64,000 bases of DNA from Mariniblastus fucicola (GCF_008087665.1 NZ_CP042912.1:868001-932000); one strand, 5' to 3'. Numbered from the stretch's first letter, positions 8,043 through 17,544 are shown. A program made the numbers and translations. The notes: generated from the sequence alone by a model not told the origin.

Positions 8043-9896
8043 CTAAGAATTCACCACGTCGCAATACGGATCCTGGCCCATTTCTATGTGCCGTTCCTGT
8101 CGTTCCTTGTCCTGTTTCAGCAGGATCATTCGGTCGACCAAATGTTTTCGCTCGAGTCGTCGTTGAGCAAGCTGGAAATGGCGAAAAACCTTTGGGTTGA
8201 CGCTGCCTTTCTTCGGCAGCGAAGAGTACTTGCGCCGCAGTCGACCCGTCCTTCCCGGACCAAGTCCCTGGAGCAAAACATCGTCGTCCATCGAAACAAA
8301 GATGCGAAAACTGCCAGGCTGACCCTGCCGCGAACCGCGTCCGACAAGCTGCCAATCGATGCGTTGGCTTTCGTGGACTTCCGATAAAATCACGTGCAAT
8401 CCGCCGGCCTGTTTGACTTTGGGAGCAAGAATGAAATCCGTGCCACGGCCCGCCATGTTGGTCGCCACGGTGACTTTCCCGGCTTCACCGGACGCCTTGA
8501 TGATCTCCGCTTCGCGTTCAAGTTGATTGGCGTTGAGGACTTCATGGTCGATGCCGCGATCGCTTAGCAGCCTCGAAAGCAACTCAGACGTTTCGACACT
8601 GCGAGTCCCAATGAGAACCGCACGAGAAGCGTTCGTCATCTCGACTGTTTCCGCAACGATGGCTTCAAACTTTGAGTCCAAATCAGCGAATATTTTTGAG
8701 GCCAATTTCTTTCGAATGACCGGTCGATGCGTCGGCACGACAACCGTTTTTTTCTTGTAGACCTTCTTGAACTCGCGTGAACTCGTTTCCACCGTGCCCG
8801 ACATCCCGCCAAAGCTCTCGTACAATCGAAAGAAAGTCTGCATTGTTACCGTTGCCCCGGAACCCACATTCGGTGTGACCTCAAGCTTCTCCTTGGCTTC
8901 GACAGATTGATGGATGCCGCGTTGCCACTGTCGTCCTTCAGCGATCCGGCCGGTGAATTCGTCAATGATCGCGACCTTGCCCTCCCGAATCGTGTAGTGC
9001 TGATCCAGTTGGAAGTCGCGACGAACTTTGATTGCGTTTTCAATGTACTCGTAGAGCTTGCGAATCGGAACTCGTCGCGTTCCTTCATTCTGCGGCAAGC
9101 CTCGAAGTCGCTGAATACCGCCTGGCTTGAGTTCAACTTTTTTCTTGTCATGCTGATAGTGGAAGTCGCGTTCCTCGATAAACTGCGGCGCGTTTTCGGC
9201 TGCCCAACGAAAGCAAAGCTCTGTCAACTTTTGTTCTTCCGGATCGGTGATGCCAATGATCAACGGTGTCCGGGCTTCATCGATCAGGATGCTGTCGACC
9301 TCATCCACGAGGACATAGTTGAGCTCGCGATGCAGCAGCTGAGAACGAGTCTGTCCGGAAGAAAGCGACAGGCGATCGCGGAGGAAGTCGAAACCGAATT
9401 CTTTGGCTGTTCCGTAAGTAACATCTTTCCGATAGGCCCGTTTTCGCTCCGTCGGTTCGGTGTCGCTGGTGACCACGCCGGAAGAAAGTCCCAGCGTTCT
9501 GAAAACGGGTTCAAGTAGTTTGTGGTCTCGACTGGCGAGGTAATCATTCACCGTCACGACGTGCGAGCCGCGGCCGGACAAAGCGTGCAAGTACGCGGGC
9601 ATGGTCGCGGTCAGCGTTTTGCCTTCGCCAGTTTTCATTTCGGCAACGCGGCCTTTCGCGATCTGCATCGCCGCGAAGATTTGCATGTCGTACGGGACCA
9701 TGTCCAGGGATCGGCGGATCGCTTCGATCACCAGCGGGAATGCTTCTGGAATCAACTTGTCGATCGCAGTCCCGATCGAAGCACGATACTTCAGCGACAG
9801 CCCGGCTTCGCGTAGCTTCTCCGCAGATACGTCGGCGAGCGGTTTTGCTTTCCGGCGAATCTTCTGGACGAGCGAAAATTCGAGGGCGCGATTCAA
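8043..9896 (-). CDS. Short SecA-like translocase ATPase (SecA paralogue)
   Basis: SecA-family motor ATPase of 617 aa, against roughly 850-1,000 for housekeeping SecA. Seen: Walker A MKTGEGKT (87-94), the substrate cross-linking region (about 215-350), Walker B DEVDSILIDEARTPL (DEVD at 198-201), and the second nucleotide-binding fold with NMAGRGTDF and GRGSRQGQPGS. After this the protein keeps only a remnant of the scaffold helix (AQRRLERKHLVDRM) and ends at GQDPYCDVVNS, so the helical wing, most of the scaffold and the Cys-rich SecB-binding tail are absent. Start: TTG at 9894-9896 is the first possible start after an in-frame TGA about 18 bp upstream. It is last in a minus-strand run. It may be an accessory SecA handling special substrates (inference), and is not the main secA. 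Confidence 0.88.
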   Translation of the reverse strand: MNRALEFSLVQKIRRKAKPLADVSAEKLREAGLSLKYRASIGTAIDKLIPEAFPLVIEAIRRSLDMVPYDMQIFAAMQIAKGRVAEMKTGEGKTLTATMPAYLHALSGRGSHVVTVNDYLASRDHKLLEPVFRTLGLSSGVVTSDTEPTERKRAYRKDVTYGTAKEFGFDFLRDRLSLSSGQTRSQLLHRELNYVLVDEVDSILIDEARTPLIIGITDPEEQKLTELCFRWAAENAPQFIEERDFHYQHDKKKVELKPGGIQRLRGLPQNEGTRRVPIRKLYEYIENAIKVRRDFQLDQHYTIREGKVAIIDEFTGRIAEGRQWQRGIHQSVEAKEKLEVTPNVGSGATVTMQTFFRLYESFGGMSGTVETSSREFKKVYKKKTVVVPTHRPVIRKKLASKIFADLDSKFEAIVAETVEMTNASRAVLIGTRSVETSELLSRLLSDRGIDHEVLNANQLEREAEIIKASGEAGKVTVATNMAGRGTDFILAPKVKQAGGLHVILSEVHESQRIDWQLVGRGSRQGQPGSFRIFVSMDDDVLLQGLGPGRTGRLRRKYSSLPKKGSVNPKVFRHFQLAQRRLERKHLVDRMILLKQDKERQERHIEMGQDPYCDVVNS

Positions 9897-9995
9897 GGGA
9901 TTTCGATTCGGTCAGCTGATCGAGAGCGCCGCTCTGCAAACTGGAGTTGCAAGTTTCAAAATCTGCGGAGCTTCTGAAACTGCGTAGCCACGCGA

Positions 9996-11063
9996 CTACG
10001 AGCACGGCGCGAATTCGTCCAGATTAGCCTGAGAGACCGCGTGCGGGCAGCTCCAGACCAGAAAAAACAGGGCTTCCCGGCACCAGCGACCGACTGGGTG
10101 GCCTGTAACGAATCCGGCGCCTTTGGCTGCGACCAACGCCGATTGAGTTGATCGCAACGCCAAACTGTTGGCTTGAGATCGAACCTCCGCGGCGGTCACT
10201 TCGGTGCTGCCTGCGGTCGCTGCAAACAAGTCGTTGCATAGAGCTTCATGTTGCCGCCGCAGAGCCGTCTGTGCCGGAGCAAGATCACTACGTCGCTGCG
10301 ATTCAGATTCGATGAAATCGATCGCGGCTTTGGCTAACCCCAACGCCAAAACGGAAGTCTGTAGTCCGCCCGCGCCGCCCCCGTTTCCTGTGAGGACCTG
10401 TTTGACCGGACCGGCGACGATGTTGGCCTCGGGCACAAAAACGTCTTTCACTTCGGCCGCACCGGTGTGGCTTGAGGACAACGCGATCAGCTCAAAGCCC
10501 GGTTTGACGACCACATTTTCATCATCCGTTTCCACCAGAAAGAGAACTTCTCTCCCGTCAGCGGTTCCAGATTCGTCAACCAGAGAGCCGCCCATCAGAA
10601 TCCAGTCCGCTCCATTGCCGCCGGTGACCCAGGGACTGAGTCCGTTGGCTTGAAACCCGCCGTCGCGTTCGGAAACCGCGAGCACCGGTTTGCCGAGGTG
10701 TTGGCGGCTGGTGGTGAGATGGGAAATCCCAACGGTGGCCGTGCGTTGTCCCGAGAGCATCGGTTCCAGGAATCGTTTTTTAAGTGGCTCGTTCTCACAG
10801 CCTGCGATCCGCCGCAAGGCAGCAACACGCTGAGTCAATATAAACGTTACCGTCAAGTTCGCTTTGCTCAGCTCCAAATATCCCTTCGCGATGTCGGTCG
10901 CGGACCAGCCGAATCCGCCGTCTGCTTTGCTTACGAACCAGCGATAGAAACCGGCGTCGGCGCAACGCTGGAGGGCTTCAGTTGGCCAACCTGTTTCATC
11001 GGCTAGCGACGCCAGGTGGTTGTACAGTGATTCCAGTTCCGGGTTGGAGGGTGTTTCAATCAT
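9996..11063 (-). CDS. Acyl-CoA dehydrogenase-like flavoprotein
   Basis: Predicted cytoplasmic FAD-dependent acyl-CoA dehydrogenase-family protein (355 aa). Seen: an N-terminal helical domain with ADAGFYRWFVSKADGGFGWS; a middle beta domain with TVGISHL, GLSPWVTGGNGADWILMGG (flavin/acyl contact region) and ALSSSHTGAAEVKDVFVPE; and a C-terminal helical domain ending GAGFVTGHPVGRWCREALFF. It is slightly short for the family (about 380 aa), and the usual catalytic Glu could not be located by eye, so the reaction may differ from simple acyl-CoA oxidation. The GNAT gene ends 25 bp upstream and the SecA-like gene begins 99 bp downstream on the same strand, consistent with co-transcription but without an obvious shared pathway. 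Confidence 0.82.
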   Translation of the reverse strand: MIETPSNPELESLYNHLASLADETGWPTEALQRCADAGFYRWFVSKADGGFGWSATDIAKGYLELSKANLTVTFILTQRVAALRRIAGCENEPLKKRFLEPMLSGQRTATVGISHLTTSRQHLGKPVLAVSERDGGFQANGLSPWVTGGNGADWILMGGSLVDESGTADGREVLFLVETDDENVVVKPGFELIALSSSHTGAAEVKDVFVPEANIVAGPVKQVLTGNGGGAGGLQTSVLALGLAKAAIDFIESESQRRSDLAPAQTALRRQHEALCNDLFAATAGSTEVTAAEVRSQANSLALRSTQSALVAAKGAGFVTGHPVGRWCREALFFLVWSCPHAVSQANLDEFAPCS

Positions 11064-11088
11064 GGCCTCAATTCTAAGCCACTGGCGA

Positions 11089-11655
11089 TCAAATCACAGA
11101 CGAGATTTCGGCGGACTTGAAGACGACTTTCAGAATCCGAAATCCAAGACGCTCGTACAGTCGGTACGCCCGAGAGTTATTGGCGGTAACTTCCAAAGTC
11201 ACAAATCGAACGCCGACCGTTGCGAATCCGGCAAGGCATTTCTTCACAATTGCAGTCCCCAGTCCCATGCCGCGGAACTGGGCTGTGATTCCGATGTTCT
11301 GGATCGAGCCGACGTCTTTCTGTTCGCGGATGCCCTGCACGGTCCCGATGCTCTGCGTGCAATGGTTAAGCGGATCGGTCCAGGTCATCAGCCAGGTTGC
11401 TTCCGGGACGAACCCGCTGCGGGAACTGATCTCATTCATTAACCGCTCGCAACCGTCCGCATCGCCAAGGCAAGGGAAAACATTGCAGTCGATTTCATTC
11501 TGAAAACTCAAATGTTTGGCGTTCGCATGAGCCTCGACAAGCGCATCATTCCACGCGTGCAGTTGGATCCCCGGAGGCAGCGCGATGTCTTCGAAGTCGC
11601 CGTACTCCTGCAGATCGATTTGCATTCGATAGCGTTTGAAATAGCTGACTTGCAT
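11089..11655 (-). CDS. GNAT-family N-acetyltransferase
   Basis: Predicted acetyl-CoA-dependent N-acetyltransferase (188 aa). Seen: the acetyl-CoA pyrophosphate-binding loop QFRGMGLGTAIVKKCL and the C-terminal VTANNSRAYRLYERLGFRIL, both standard GNAT motifs; the N-terminal half (about residues 1-95) is not recognisable and probably sets substrate choice. Start: ATG at 11653-11655 is preceded by AGGAG overlapping the 3' end of the upstream gene (stop at 11662), indicating translational coupling. Another ATG ten codons later has no comparable ribosome site. The substrate is unknown. Confidence 0.85.
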   Translation of the reverse strand: MQVSYFKRYRMQIDLQEYGDFEDIALPPGIQLHAWNDALVEAHANAKHLSFQNEIDCNVFPCLGDADGCERLMNEISSRSGFVPEATWLMTWTDPLNHCTQSIGTVQGIREQKDVGSIQNIGITAQFRGMGLGTAIVKKCLAGFATVGVRFVTLEVTANNSRAYRLYERLGFRILKVVFKSAEISSVI

Positions 11656-11661
11656 GAAACG

Positions 11662-13776
11662 CTACTCCTGCGGCGGGACGACCGAGATGATTCTGGAGGT
11701 AGGAATCGAAACTTCATTGCCGCCGAAAGTTACGGTCGCTTCGCGTGCATTGATCGACGTCAACTCAAACAGCCCGCCCTTGGAGTAAACGATCATCTCT
11801 CCGCCATCGAGCCGCAAACAACCTTCACTCGCAATCATGCCAGACGGTTTTGCGAACCAGATCGTCGGCAGTTCGAACTCGTCCAGCTTACTGGCGTCGA
11901 AAGTGAATTCAGATTTTCTGGGTGCGACTGAATCTGCAAAATCGTCCGATCGCTGATCGACTTTCGTTTCGCCAGGCTCGTGCAAAGGTTCGGTAAGTAC
12001 ATCGCCGTCGGACCAGCGGAAACCTTTTTCGTCAAACACTACCTCTGGCGTCGTGACGCGACATCCCGGATAAACCAGAACGTTGTTGCCGCGTTCAAAA
12101 TCGCCAGCAAGCGGAAGTCTTGGCGGACGTCCCGCTGGCCAAATCGCGACGACATCCTGCCGAGTCAACTCTTGCTGCAAAGTTTTGCTGCGAAGCTTCG
12201 TTCCAGGAGTCCACTGGACGATGCTGTTGTCACGAAGCATTGCCATCCAGTTCGAATCGTTCTTTAACCTTTTCGGCAACGGTTTGGGAACCGGTTTGAG
12301 CGCGACTGTATTGGCAACGTCCAGGCTGACGGTCAGTTGTCGCACGTTACGAGCACTGATTTCGATTCGATCCGGCCCGAACATACGCACCGCAGTCGCT
12401 GGCACGACGTCTCCGTTTCGACCAAGGAAATGGCGATCGGTGCGTCCGCTGTCGACCGGGACGGGAGCGGAATACATGATGCTGTCGACCGCGTAGTCCT
12501 TGTCGACTTTCAGATTTGAGCGAGCCTTGTCCAGCTGCCGCTTCATCGCGTCCTTCTCGACTTTAACCGCGTCGCTATCGGCAATTTTCGAGTACGCGGC
12601 TTCTTTTTCTTTCACCAATCGCCGTCGGGAATCGAGAACCCAGGGGTTCGACAGGACGCGAAGTTTGGCAATCGGAACGGACGAGCTGATGCCGCAGAAC
12701 GTGCAAGGTTCGTCGTTCGATTCGCAAACTCCAATCAGTCGACCTTTTGAATCGTAAGCTTGCAACAACATGTCGCGGCTGTGGTTCACTCGCGACAGGA
12801 ACAGTCCGAAACTGTTGACGCCATGCGGAACGCTGCCCTTTCCGGGTTGGCAGAACGTGATCTCCATCACGCCCTGAAATCGTTTAACGGATCGCGTCTT
12901 TGACGGGTAAACGCAAACCGAGTTTCCTCCGACCGGTTTGTCGCCGCCTTTAATGTTGTAGCCGCTGACACCAACGCAACCCATCGGGAACTCGGTGCCC
13001 AGTTTCAGGCCGAACGGAACAAAATGGCCAGTGATGTTTTTGTCGAGCGATTGCAATGGCGTGCCGTCGGGTTTATTCTCGAAATCGACCAGTTTCAGAT
13101 TGCGATTTTCCATAAAGCTGGCGTGGTCGTGATAAAGTTTCGTCTCGATGACAGGACGAGTGCGAGGGCGAGTCTTCAGGTCTGCGACGCCTGCCGTGAT
13201 TTGGGCTAGACGTTTGCGAGGCACCGAAACGGTTTCCCCGCGAGTAATGAACTGGAGGTCGTTGCTGCCTGCGTCACCGGTAAGCTTCGTGCCGTCGGTG
13301 AGAGTCAGGATATCCAACGCGAACCCCGTTTGCTTTTGAGAGCCGCTTTTCAACGACGACAGGATTCGACCCAGTCGATAGATGCCGTCCGGAGTCGTGA
13401 GGGTGCTGTTGCGTTCGATCAGCGAACGAAATCGTTTGCCGTTTTTCGTAAGCTGCTTTTCAGCTTCTTCGCGGGCGAAAAAATCATCCGAGTCCAGATC
13501 GTTGATCAGCTTCAGGGTTTGTGCCAACTGTTCGCTTGCCGGTTCCATGGTCAGCGTCAGCGACTCGATGCGCGACACGTCGATCAACTGCTTGGTCATT
13601 TGCCCAAGCTCCGAAACGTTCGTCCAACCGAGCTTCGAATCTGCAAAATTGCTGGTCAGGATCGTGCCGTCACGATATTCCAGCTGGAAAGCTTTACTTT
13701 CCTGCGGCTCTGTTTTTACAGGAGCCAGCAGCACACAAGCCGATGCAATTATTCCGACGATCGTTCTGAAAATCAT
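11662..13776 (-). CDS. Exported protein of unknown function
   Basis: Not recognised as a named family (704 aa from this start). Seen: a signal peptide MIFRTIVGIIASACVLLAPV; a short segment DSDDFFAREEAEKQLTKNGK resembling one HEAT-type repeat that planctomycetes often place near N-termini; a central beta-rich region (about 215-385) with VDFENKPDGTPL and GVNSFGLFLSRV resembling extracellular jelly-roll or PEP-CTERM-type carbohydrate-binding folds; a Lys/Asp-rich helical stretch; then more beta structure to SRIISVVPPQE. Start: ATG 13776 places the signal peptide at the very N-terminus; an upstream start at 13812 adds 12 residues. It sits between the VWA protein and GNAT genes with short gaps and is probably co-transcribed. 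Likely periplasmic or surface protein. Confidence 0.75.
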   Translation of the reverse strand: MIFRTIVGIIASACVLLAPVKTEPQESKAFQLEYRDGTILTSNFADSKLGWTNVSELGQMTKQLIDVSRIESLTLTMEPASEQLAQTLKLINDLDSDDFFAREEAEKQLTKNGKRFRSLIERNSTLTTPDGIYRLGRILSSLKSGSQKQTGFALDILTLTDGTKLTGDAGSNDLQFITRGETVSVPRKRLAQITAGVADLKTRPRTRPVIETKLYHDHASFMENRNLKLVDFENKPDGTPLQSLDKNITGHFVPFGLKLGTEFPMGCVGVSGYNIKGGDKPVGGNSVCVYPSKTRSVKRFQGVMEITFCQPGKGSVPHGVNSFGLFLSRVNHSRDMLLQAYDSKGRLIGVCESNDEPCTFCGISSSVPIAKLRVLSNPWVLDSRRRLVKEKEAAYSKIADSDAVKVEKDAMKRQLDKARSNLKVDKDYAVDSIMYSAPVPVDSGRTDRHFLGRNGDVVPATAVRMFGPDRIEISARNVRQLTVSLDVANTVALKPVPKPLPKRLKNDSNWMAMLRDNSIVQWTPGTKLRSKTLQQELTRQDVVAIWPAGRPPRLPLAGDFERGNNVLVYPGCRVTTPEVVFDEKGFRWSDGDVLTEPLHEPGETKVDQRSDDFADSVAPRKSEFTFDASKLDEFELPTIWFAKPSGMIASEGCLRLDGGEMIVYSKGGLFELTSINAREATVTFGGNEVSIPTSRIISVVPPQE

Positions 13777-13833
13777 GGCAGGCTGGCCTTTTGGTTGGAG
13801 CGTTCGAATCAAACGAGCAAGGACAAATCAGCC

Positions 13834-14880
13834 TTATTCATCCCAGTCACGAACATCAATATACCTGAACGTGCCGTTACATTCGCTGGCCAATCGCATC
13901 ATAAAGTTCGAGGACTCCTGCTGCGTACCGAGTCCAAACTGAATGCAATGGAACTCGGCATTGCCCGCCACGCGACGAATCAGTTTCAGCTGAGACGCGG
14001 TCAGGCCGGGATAGCCGCCGTCGGTTAACAGCACAATCGCGTCCGGTCGAAACGCAAGTCCGGCGTTGATTCCGTAATTGTGTTCGGTGGCTCCGAAAGC
14101 CGCCAGGTTCTGCAGAAACGGTTTGACGAGAGCCTTGTTCGAGTCGGTCGCTGGCAAAAGTTGCCGTTTTGAAATCGTTACCGTTCGGCTGTGGTACGCC
14201 ACGATCTGAAATTCGTGGTTGGGTTTCAGTTGTTGAATCGCCGAACTCAATTCGGTTTGAGCCCTCGCCAAAACTCCCAGCCCCTGGCTGCCCATGCTGC
14301 GGGATCGATCGATAATGAACACGAACCGCCGGCCCGTCATGTTCGTACCATCAAACACATTGATCGACATCGGATCGCCTTTGGGCTGGCGAGACTTCAG
14401 TCGCCTCTGTTCCCGAGCGATCTCTGCAAGTTCTGCTTCGGAGAGTTCGAACTGATGAGTCGCAGCATCGGTGTGCGACTCGTTTACCATTTCGGTAGCG
14501 TTGGGCGTCGGTTCAATCGGTGGTGGCCCGGGCAAACTTTCAACGACAGGCATGTCGATCGCAGGTGCAGTTTCGGCGGCAGCAGCAGCGGCTGCCGCAG
14601 CGACAGCCGTTTCGTCCAGCGTTTCCTCAATGTCTTCTTCGGTGAGGAAGTCTTCCTGCTGATTTTCGTCGATGGAAGTCAGCACAATGCTTCCGCGCCT
14701 CAGCGGTTCATCAGGAGTCGGCGAACGAAAAATCGAAAACAGCAGCACGGCCAAACCCAGCAGACAGCCGTGCAGCAGCAGTGACATCAAAAGCGAAGCG
14801 GATCGCCGCTGCCTGAAGCGCTCGAAGTTTTCTGGTTGCGCTGCGGTTTCTGGCAACGCCGAGTTTGGCTGAGCCGACAT
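13834..14880 (-). CDS. Membrane-anchored VWA-domain protein
   Basis: Predicted inner-membrane protein of 348 aa with a cytoplasmic N-terminus, one transmembrane segment (about 30-50, LLMSLLLHGCLLGLAVLLFS), an acidic and Ala-rich linker with a run of ten alanines (about 93-102), a Glu/Arg helical segment, and a von Willebrand factor A domain from about 183. The metal-ion-dependent adhesion site is intact (FIIDRSRSMGS: D191, S193, S195), with later IVLLTDGGYPGL. The N-terminal arrangement resembles TonB/energy-coupling proteins only superficially. It is first in a minus-strand run of five genes. VWA proteins often work with MoxR ATPases and such a cluster begins 1.5 kb away (16418), so functional linkage is possible but inferred. 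Confidence 0.85.
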   Translation of the reverse strand: MSAQPNSALPETAAQPENFERFRQRRSASLLMSLLLHGCLLGLAVLLFSIFRSPTPDEPLRRGSIVLTSIDENQQEDFLTEEDIEETLDETAVAAAAAAAAAETAPAIDMPVVESLPGPPPIEPTPNATEMVNESHTDAATHQFELSEAELAEIAREQRRLKSRQPKGDPMSINVFDGTNMTGRRFVFIIDRSRSMGSQGLGVLARAQTELSSAIQQLKPNHEFQIVAYHSRTVTISKRQLLPATDSNKALVKPFLQNLAAFGATEHNYGINAGLAFRPDAIVLLTDGGYPGLTASQLKLIRRVAGNAEFHCIQFGLGTQQESSNFMMRLASECNGTFRYIDVRDWDE

Positions 14881-14974
14881 CTGTCCTCCGGGTTAGCCTT
14901 TATTATTGCACGACGCCGACATCAAACCAGTCGAATTTGTCAGTCCCGAAGACTGAGGGGTGAGATGATGACAC

Positions 14975-15009
14975 GAAAAAAGGTCGAACCTGAAACCAGA
15001 TTCGACCTT
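14975..15009 (-). terminator. Rho-independent terminator after the 15035 gene
   Basis: On the minus strand AGGTCGAA (15008-15001) pairs with TTCGACCT (14988-14981) around a 12-nt loop and is followed by a run of six T. It lies 26 bp beyond the stop of the 15035-15703 gene and separates it from the VWA gene cluster. Confidence 0.8.
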
Positions 15010-15034
15010 TGATTTTGTGTTCAGCTCAATCGGC

Positions 15035-15703
15035 TTAGCGATCAGGGCTTGAATCTTCCAGAGCCGCAAGGCCACCGGCGAGACCACCGATGAACAGCAG
15101 GCGACGAGGGCTGCTGAGCAGTCCACGGCCAAGGCGTCCGCCCAAACGGCCTCCGGCAACGCTGCCGCCGCCGTATCCGCCACCAAAACCAGATCCGCTG
15201 CATGTGTTGCAAGCAGGGCTTGGAGCGAAAGATGTTACTGGAGCAGAACCGTAGCTGTCGTAGATTACGTCAGGAGCAGCGCTGTTGAGCATGACTGTGC
15301 TTGGAGCAGCCGGCGTTGATTTCGCGAACGGTGCAACGGTCAGCAACTTGGAACCAACAAGGCCTGCGGCTGAACCGACGACCTGATAAGGACCTGGATG
15401 AACGTTTGCGAAAGAAAAGCTGCCTGTTGAATCAGTCGTCACAGAGTCGATGACTTTGCCCTGAGAAACGAGTGATACTTTGGCATTTGGAACTTGAGTG
15501 ATTTGGTCAGCAGAAGACGTCAAAACGTTTCCTGTCAGTTCGCCATCGGCTGAAAGCATCGCTGCTTCGCCGCTATCGGCAACGTTGATCGTTGCAGGTT
15601 GAGTTTCGGTGGCGATGTCTGCTTCCTGAGCCATGACCGGGGAAGCGATCAGGCAGACTGCTGCCACGGTGGTGATTTTTTTGAAGACGTTGTCAAGGAG
15701 CAT
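15035..15703 (-). CDS. Small exported protein with carboxypeptidase-regulatory-like beta domain
   Basis: Predicted secreted protein (222 aa). Seen: signal peptide KKITTVAAVCLIASPVMAQE; a beta-sandwich segment (about 50-115) of the carboxypeptidase regulatory/Cna-B type, with LTGNVLTSSADQ, PNAKVSLVSQGKVIDSV, TDSTGSFSFANVHPGPYQV; then a Gly-rich stretch (GFGGGYGGGSVAGGRLGGRLGR) and a short hydrophobic end. Start: ATG 15701-15703 follows AAGGAAAC at ideal spacing; the frame stays open for 53 more codons upstream but that extension lacks a signal peptide at its start. It has its own terminator, so it is probably a single-gene unit. Likely a structural or binding protein of the envelope; partner unknown. 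Confidence 0.82.
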   Translation of the reverse strand: MLLDNVFKKITTVAAVCLIASPVMAQEADIATETQPATINVADSGEAAMLSADGELTGNVLTSSADQITQVPNAKVSLVSQGKVIDSVTTDSTGSFSFANVHPGPYQVVGSAAGLVGSKLLTVAPFAKSTPAAPSTVMLNSAAPDVIYDSYGSAPVTSFAPSPACNTCSGSGFGGGYGGGSVAGGRLGGRLGRGLLSSPRRLLFIGGLAGGLAALEDSSPDR

Positions 15704-16417
15704 TTGTGTTTCCTTCGCGGGTGGGGTTCGATAGTTGTTGGCTCGCCCGGTCAATTTTGGGCTTTGCCAAACATTGCTTGCAGGGATCGCGAAAAACGAA
15801 AAAAGTTTAAAAAGTTGGTATCCCCTAACAAATGCTGAGTTTGACGATTGTCCTGAAAGCATCGGCGATACCGTTCAGGAGCGTTCAAAACCAGAGGGCT
15901 CAACGAAACGTTTCGAATCACTTTCGAGTCGTCGAACCTGCATTTGCACGGGGTGCGATATATCGACTTTCGAAAATTGACGGCCCTGAAATCCAGTCGC
16001 ATCGATCGCGGGCGAAACTTCGCCAGGATCCGCCCGCATGTATTCGCGGTCGCAATGGTTTTGCAGGATTTCGCTCGTGATGAGTGATCGCCGCACACAC
16101 CCGGGCAATTTGGCGCAAGGTTTGAAACTGGATGTTCAATGCAGGCCCAAATGTGTCCAAGCAGTTTCTTGGTACATGTTCGAACAATTCCACGCCAGCA
16201 ATCTTGTGCTTCGCCCCGAGCGATACTGCGATTTGCAATCCCAAATGGCGGCTTTTTGACAACAATTCTTCCCGCAGCCAAAATCCTGCAACCTTTGGGC
16301 ACTTCGGGAGTTGTTAATAAGCAGGTGGCGGTTTTTGACGCTAGAATGGTCTGTAAGAAAGGCGCTGCCGAGCTAAACCGCTGCGCCGATGACACAAAAT
16401 AAAGGGATCAAGCCGAT
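15704..16417. other. Divergent intergenic region, no convincing gene
   Basis: About 710 bp between the minus-strand 15035 gene and the plus-strand MoxR cluster. Open frames here (for example minus 15751-16395) are rich in Cys, Arg and Ser, have no family motif and no clear ribosome site. Two near copies of TGGCGG(C)TTTTTGAC occur at 16246-16260 and 16326-16339, 80 bp apart and both pointing toward the MoxR gene. They may mark promoters or an operator, but no good paired -10 box could be seen. Confidence 0.5.
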
Positions 16418-17488
16418 ATGAACGACCAGAGAACGGGGCAGCCAGAACTTGGTAGCGAAGATATCGCCGCATTGGAAAAACTGAGTTCCGCTTACCAGTC
16501 TGTTGGCCGCGAGCTCTCGAAAATCATCGTCGGGCAGCAGGAAGTCATCGAACAGTTGATGATCGCGATCTTTGCTCGAGGCCACTGTTTGCTCGAAGGC
16601 GTTCCGGGGCTGGCGAAGACTTTGATGGTCAGCACGCTGGCTCGAACAATGAATCTGGATTTCGCACGGATTCAGTTTACGCCTGACCTGATGCCCAGTG
16701 ACATCGTGGGCACCGAAGTGATCCAGGAAGACAAGACTTCCGGAAAGCGTGAGTTCAAGTTTCTCAAAGGTCCCGTTTTCTCAAACGTCATCCTGGCGGA
16801 CGAAATCAACCGTACGCCACCGAAGACTCAGGCCGCGTTGCTGGAAGCGATGCAGGAAAAGCAGGTCACGATCGGTGGTCAGCGTCACGAGTTACCGGCT
16901 CCGTTCTTTGTTCTGGCGACTCAAAACCCGATCGAGCAGGAAGGAACCTATACGCTTCCCGAAGCTCAGCAGGATCGTTTCATGTTCAAGGTGTTCGTGA
17001 AATACCCCAGCTACGAGGAAGAGTTTCGGATTGCTGAAACCACGACGGCGGATATCAAAGTCGACGTCGAGCAGATTCTCAGCGGCGAAGAAATTCTGCG
17101 ACTGCAACAGCTTGTTCGTCGAGTTCCCGTTCCATCCCACGTGATTCATTTCGCTTTGCGTCTGGTTCGTGCAACTCGAATTCTCGAAGACGACTGTCCG
17201 GATTTCGTGAAGGAGTCAATCAGTTGGGGAGCGGGCCCGCGTGGTGTGCAAAACCTGCTGGTCGGAGCCAAAGCGCGTGCGGTCCTCGAGGGGCGAACTT
17301 TCGTCAACACCGATGATGTCAAAGCGGTCGCTCGCCCGGTGCTGCGGCATCGCGTGATTACGAACTTTAGCGCGGAATCGTCCGGGATAACTTCGGACGA
17401 TATCATTGACCGGTTGCTTGTGGAGATTCCTGACCGCAGCGATGGCGACAAGATTGCGCCCGAGTTGGCAAATGCCTTCGGTGGGTAG
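16418..17488 (+). CDS. MoxR-family AAA+ ATPase
   Basis: Cytoplasmic AAA+ ATPase of the MoxR family (356 aa), which acts as a chaperone-like motor on VWA-domain partners. Seen: Walker [10 protein letters not shown] (60-68), Walker [10 protein letters not shown], the family loop [20 protein letters not shown], sensor-1 [18 protein letters not shown], and a C-terminal lid with [12 protein letters not shown]. All ATPase elements are intact. First gene of an eight-gene plus-strand cluster followed directly by DUF58 and BatA-like genes, the classic MoxR-VWA order of Bacteroides-aerotolerance-like loci. The ATG at 16418 is close to a modest AAGGGATCAAG purine stretch. Strong identification. Confidence 0.96.
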   Translation: MNDQRTGQPELGSEDIAALEKLSSAYQSVGRELSKIIVGQQEVIEQLMIAIFARGHCLLEGVPGLAKTLMVSTLARTMNLDFARIQFTPDLMPSDIVGTEVIQEDKTSGKREFKFLKGPVFSNVILADEINRTPPKTQAALLEAMQEKQVTIGGQRHELPAPFFVLATQNPIEQEGTYTLPEAQQDRFMFKVFVKYPSYEEEFRIAETTTADIKVDVEQILSGEEILRLQQLVRRVPVPSHVIHFALRLVRATRILEDDCPDFVKESISWGAGPRGVQNLLVGAKARAVLEGRTFVNTDDVKAVARPVLRHRVITNFSAESSGITSDDIIDRLLVEIPDRSDGDKIAPELANAFGG

Positions 17489-17500
17489 TTTTTTCGTTGC

Positions 17501-17544
17501 GATGGCTTAGCCGTCGTTTTGCGCTGTCAACGGCTTGAAGCCGT
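17501..17544. repeat. Two related short palindromes between moxR and DUF58 genes
   Basis: GATGGCTTAGCCGTC (17501-17515) and ACGGCTTGAAGCCGT (17530-17544, 7-bp perfect arms) are both followed by CGTT. They could form small RNA hairpins between the two cistrons. There is no U-tract, so they are not a standard terminator; processing or stability elements, or remnants of a dispersed palindromic repeat, are alternatives. Confidence 0.4.

Noticed and set aside
9544-10005. Extension of the SecA-like gene into an upstream frame
   Set aside because: An in-frame TGA lies about 18 bp upstream of the TTG start; the alternative frame has no SecA similarity.
15751-16395. 214-codon minus-strand frame between the 15035 and moxR genes
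   Set aside because: Cys/Arg/Ser-rich random-looking protein, no motif, no ribosome site.
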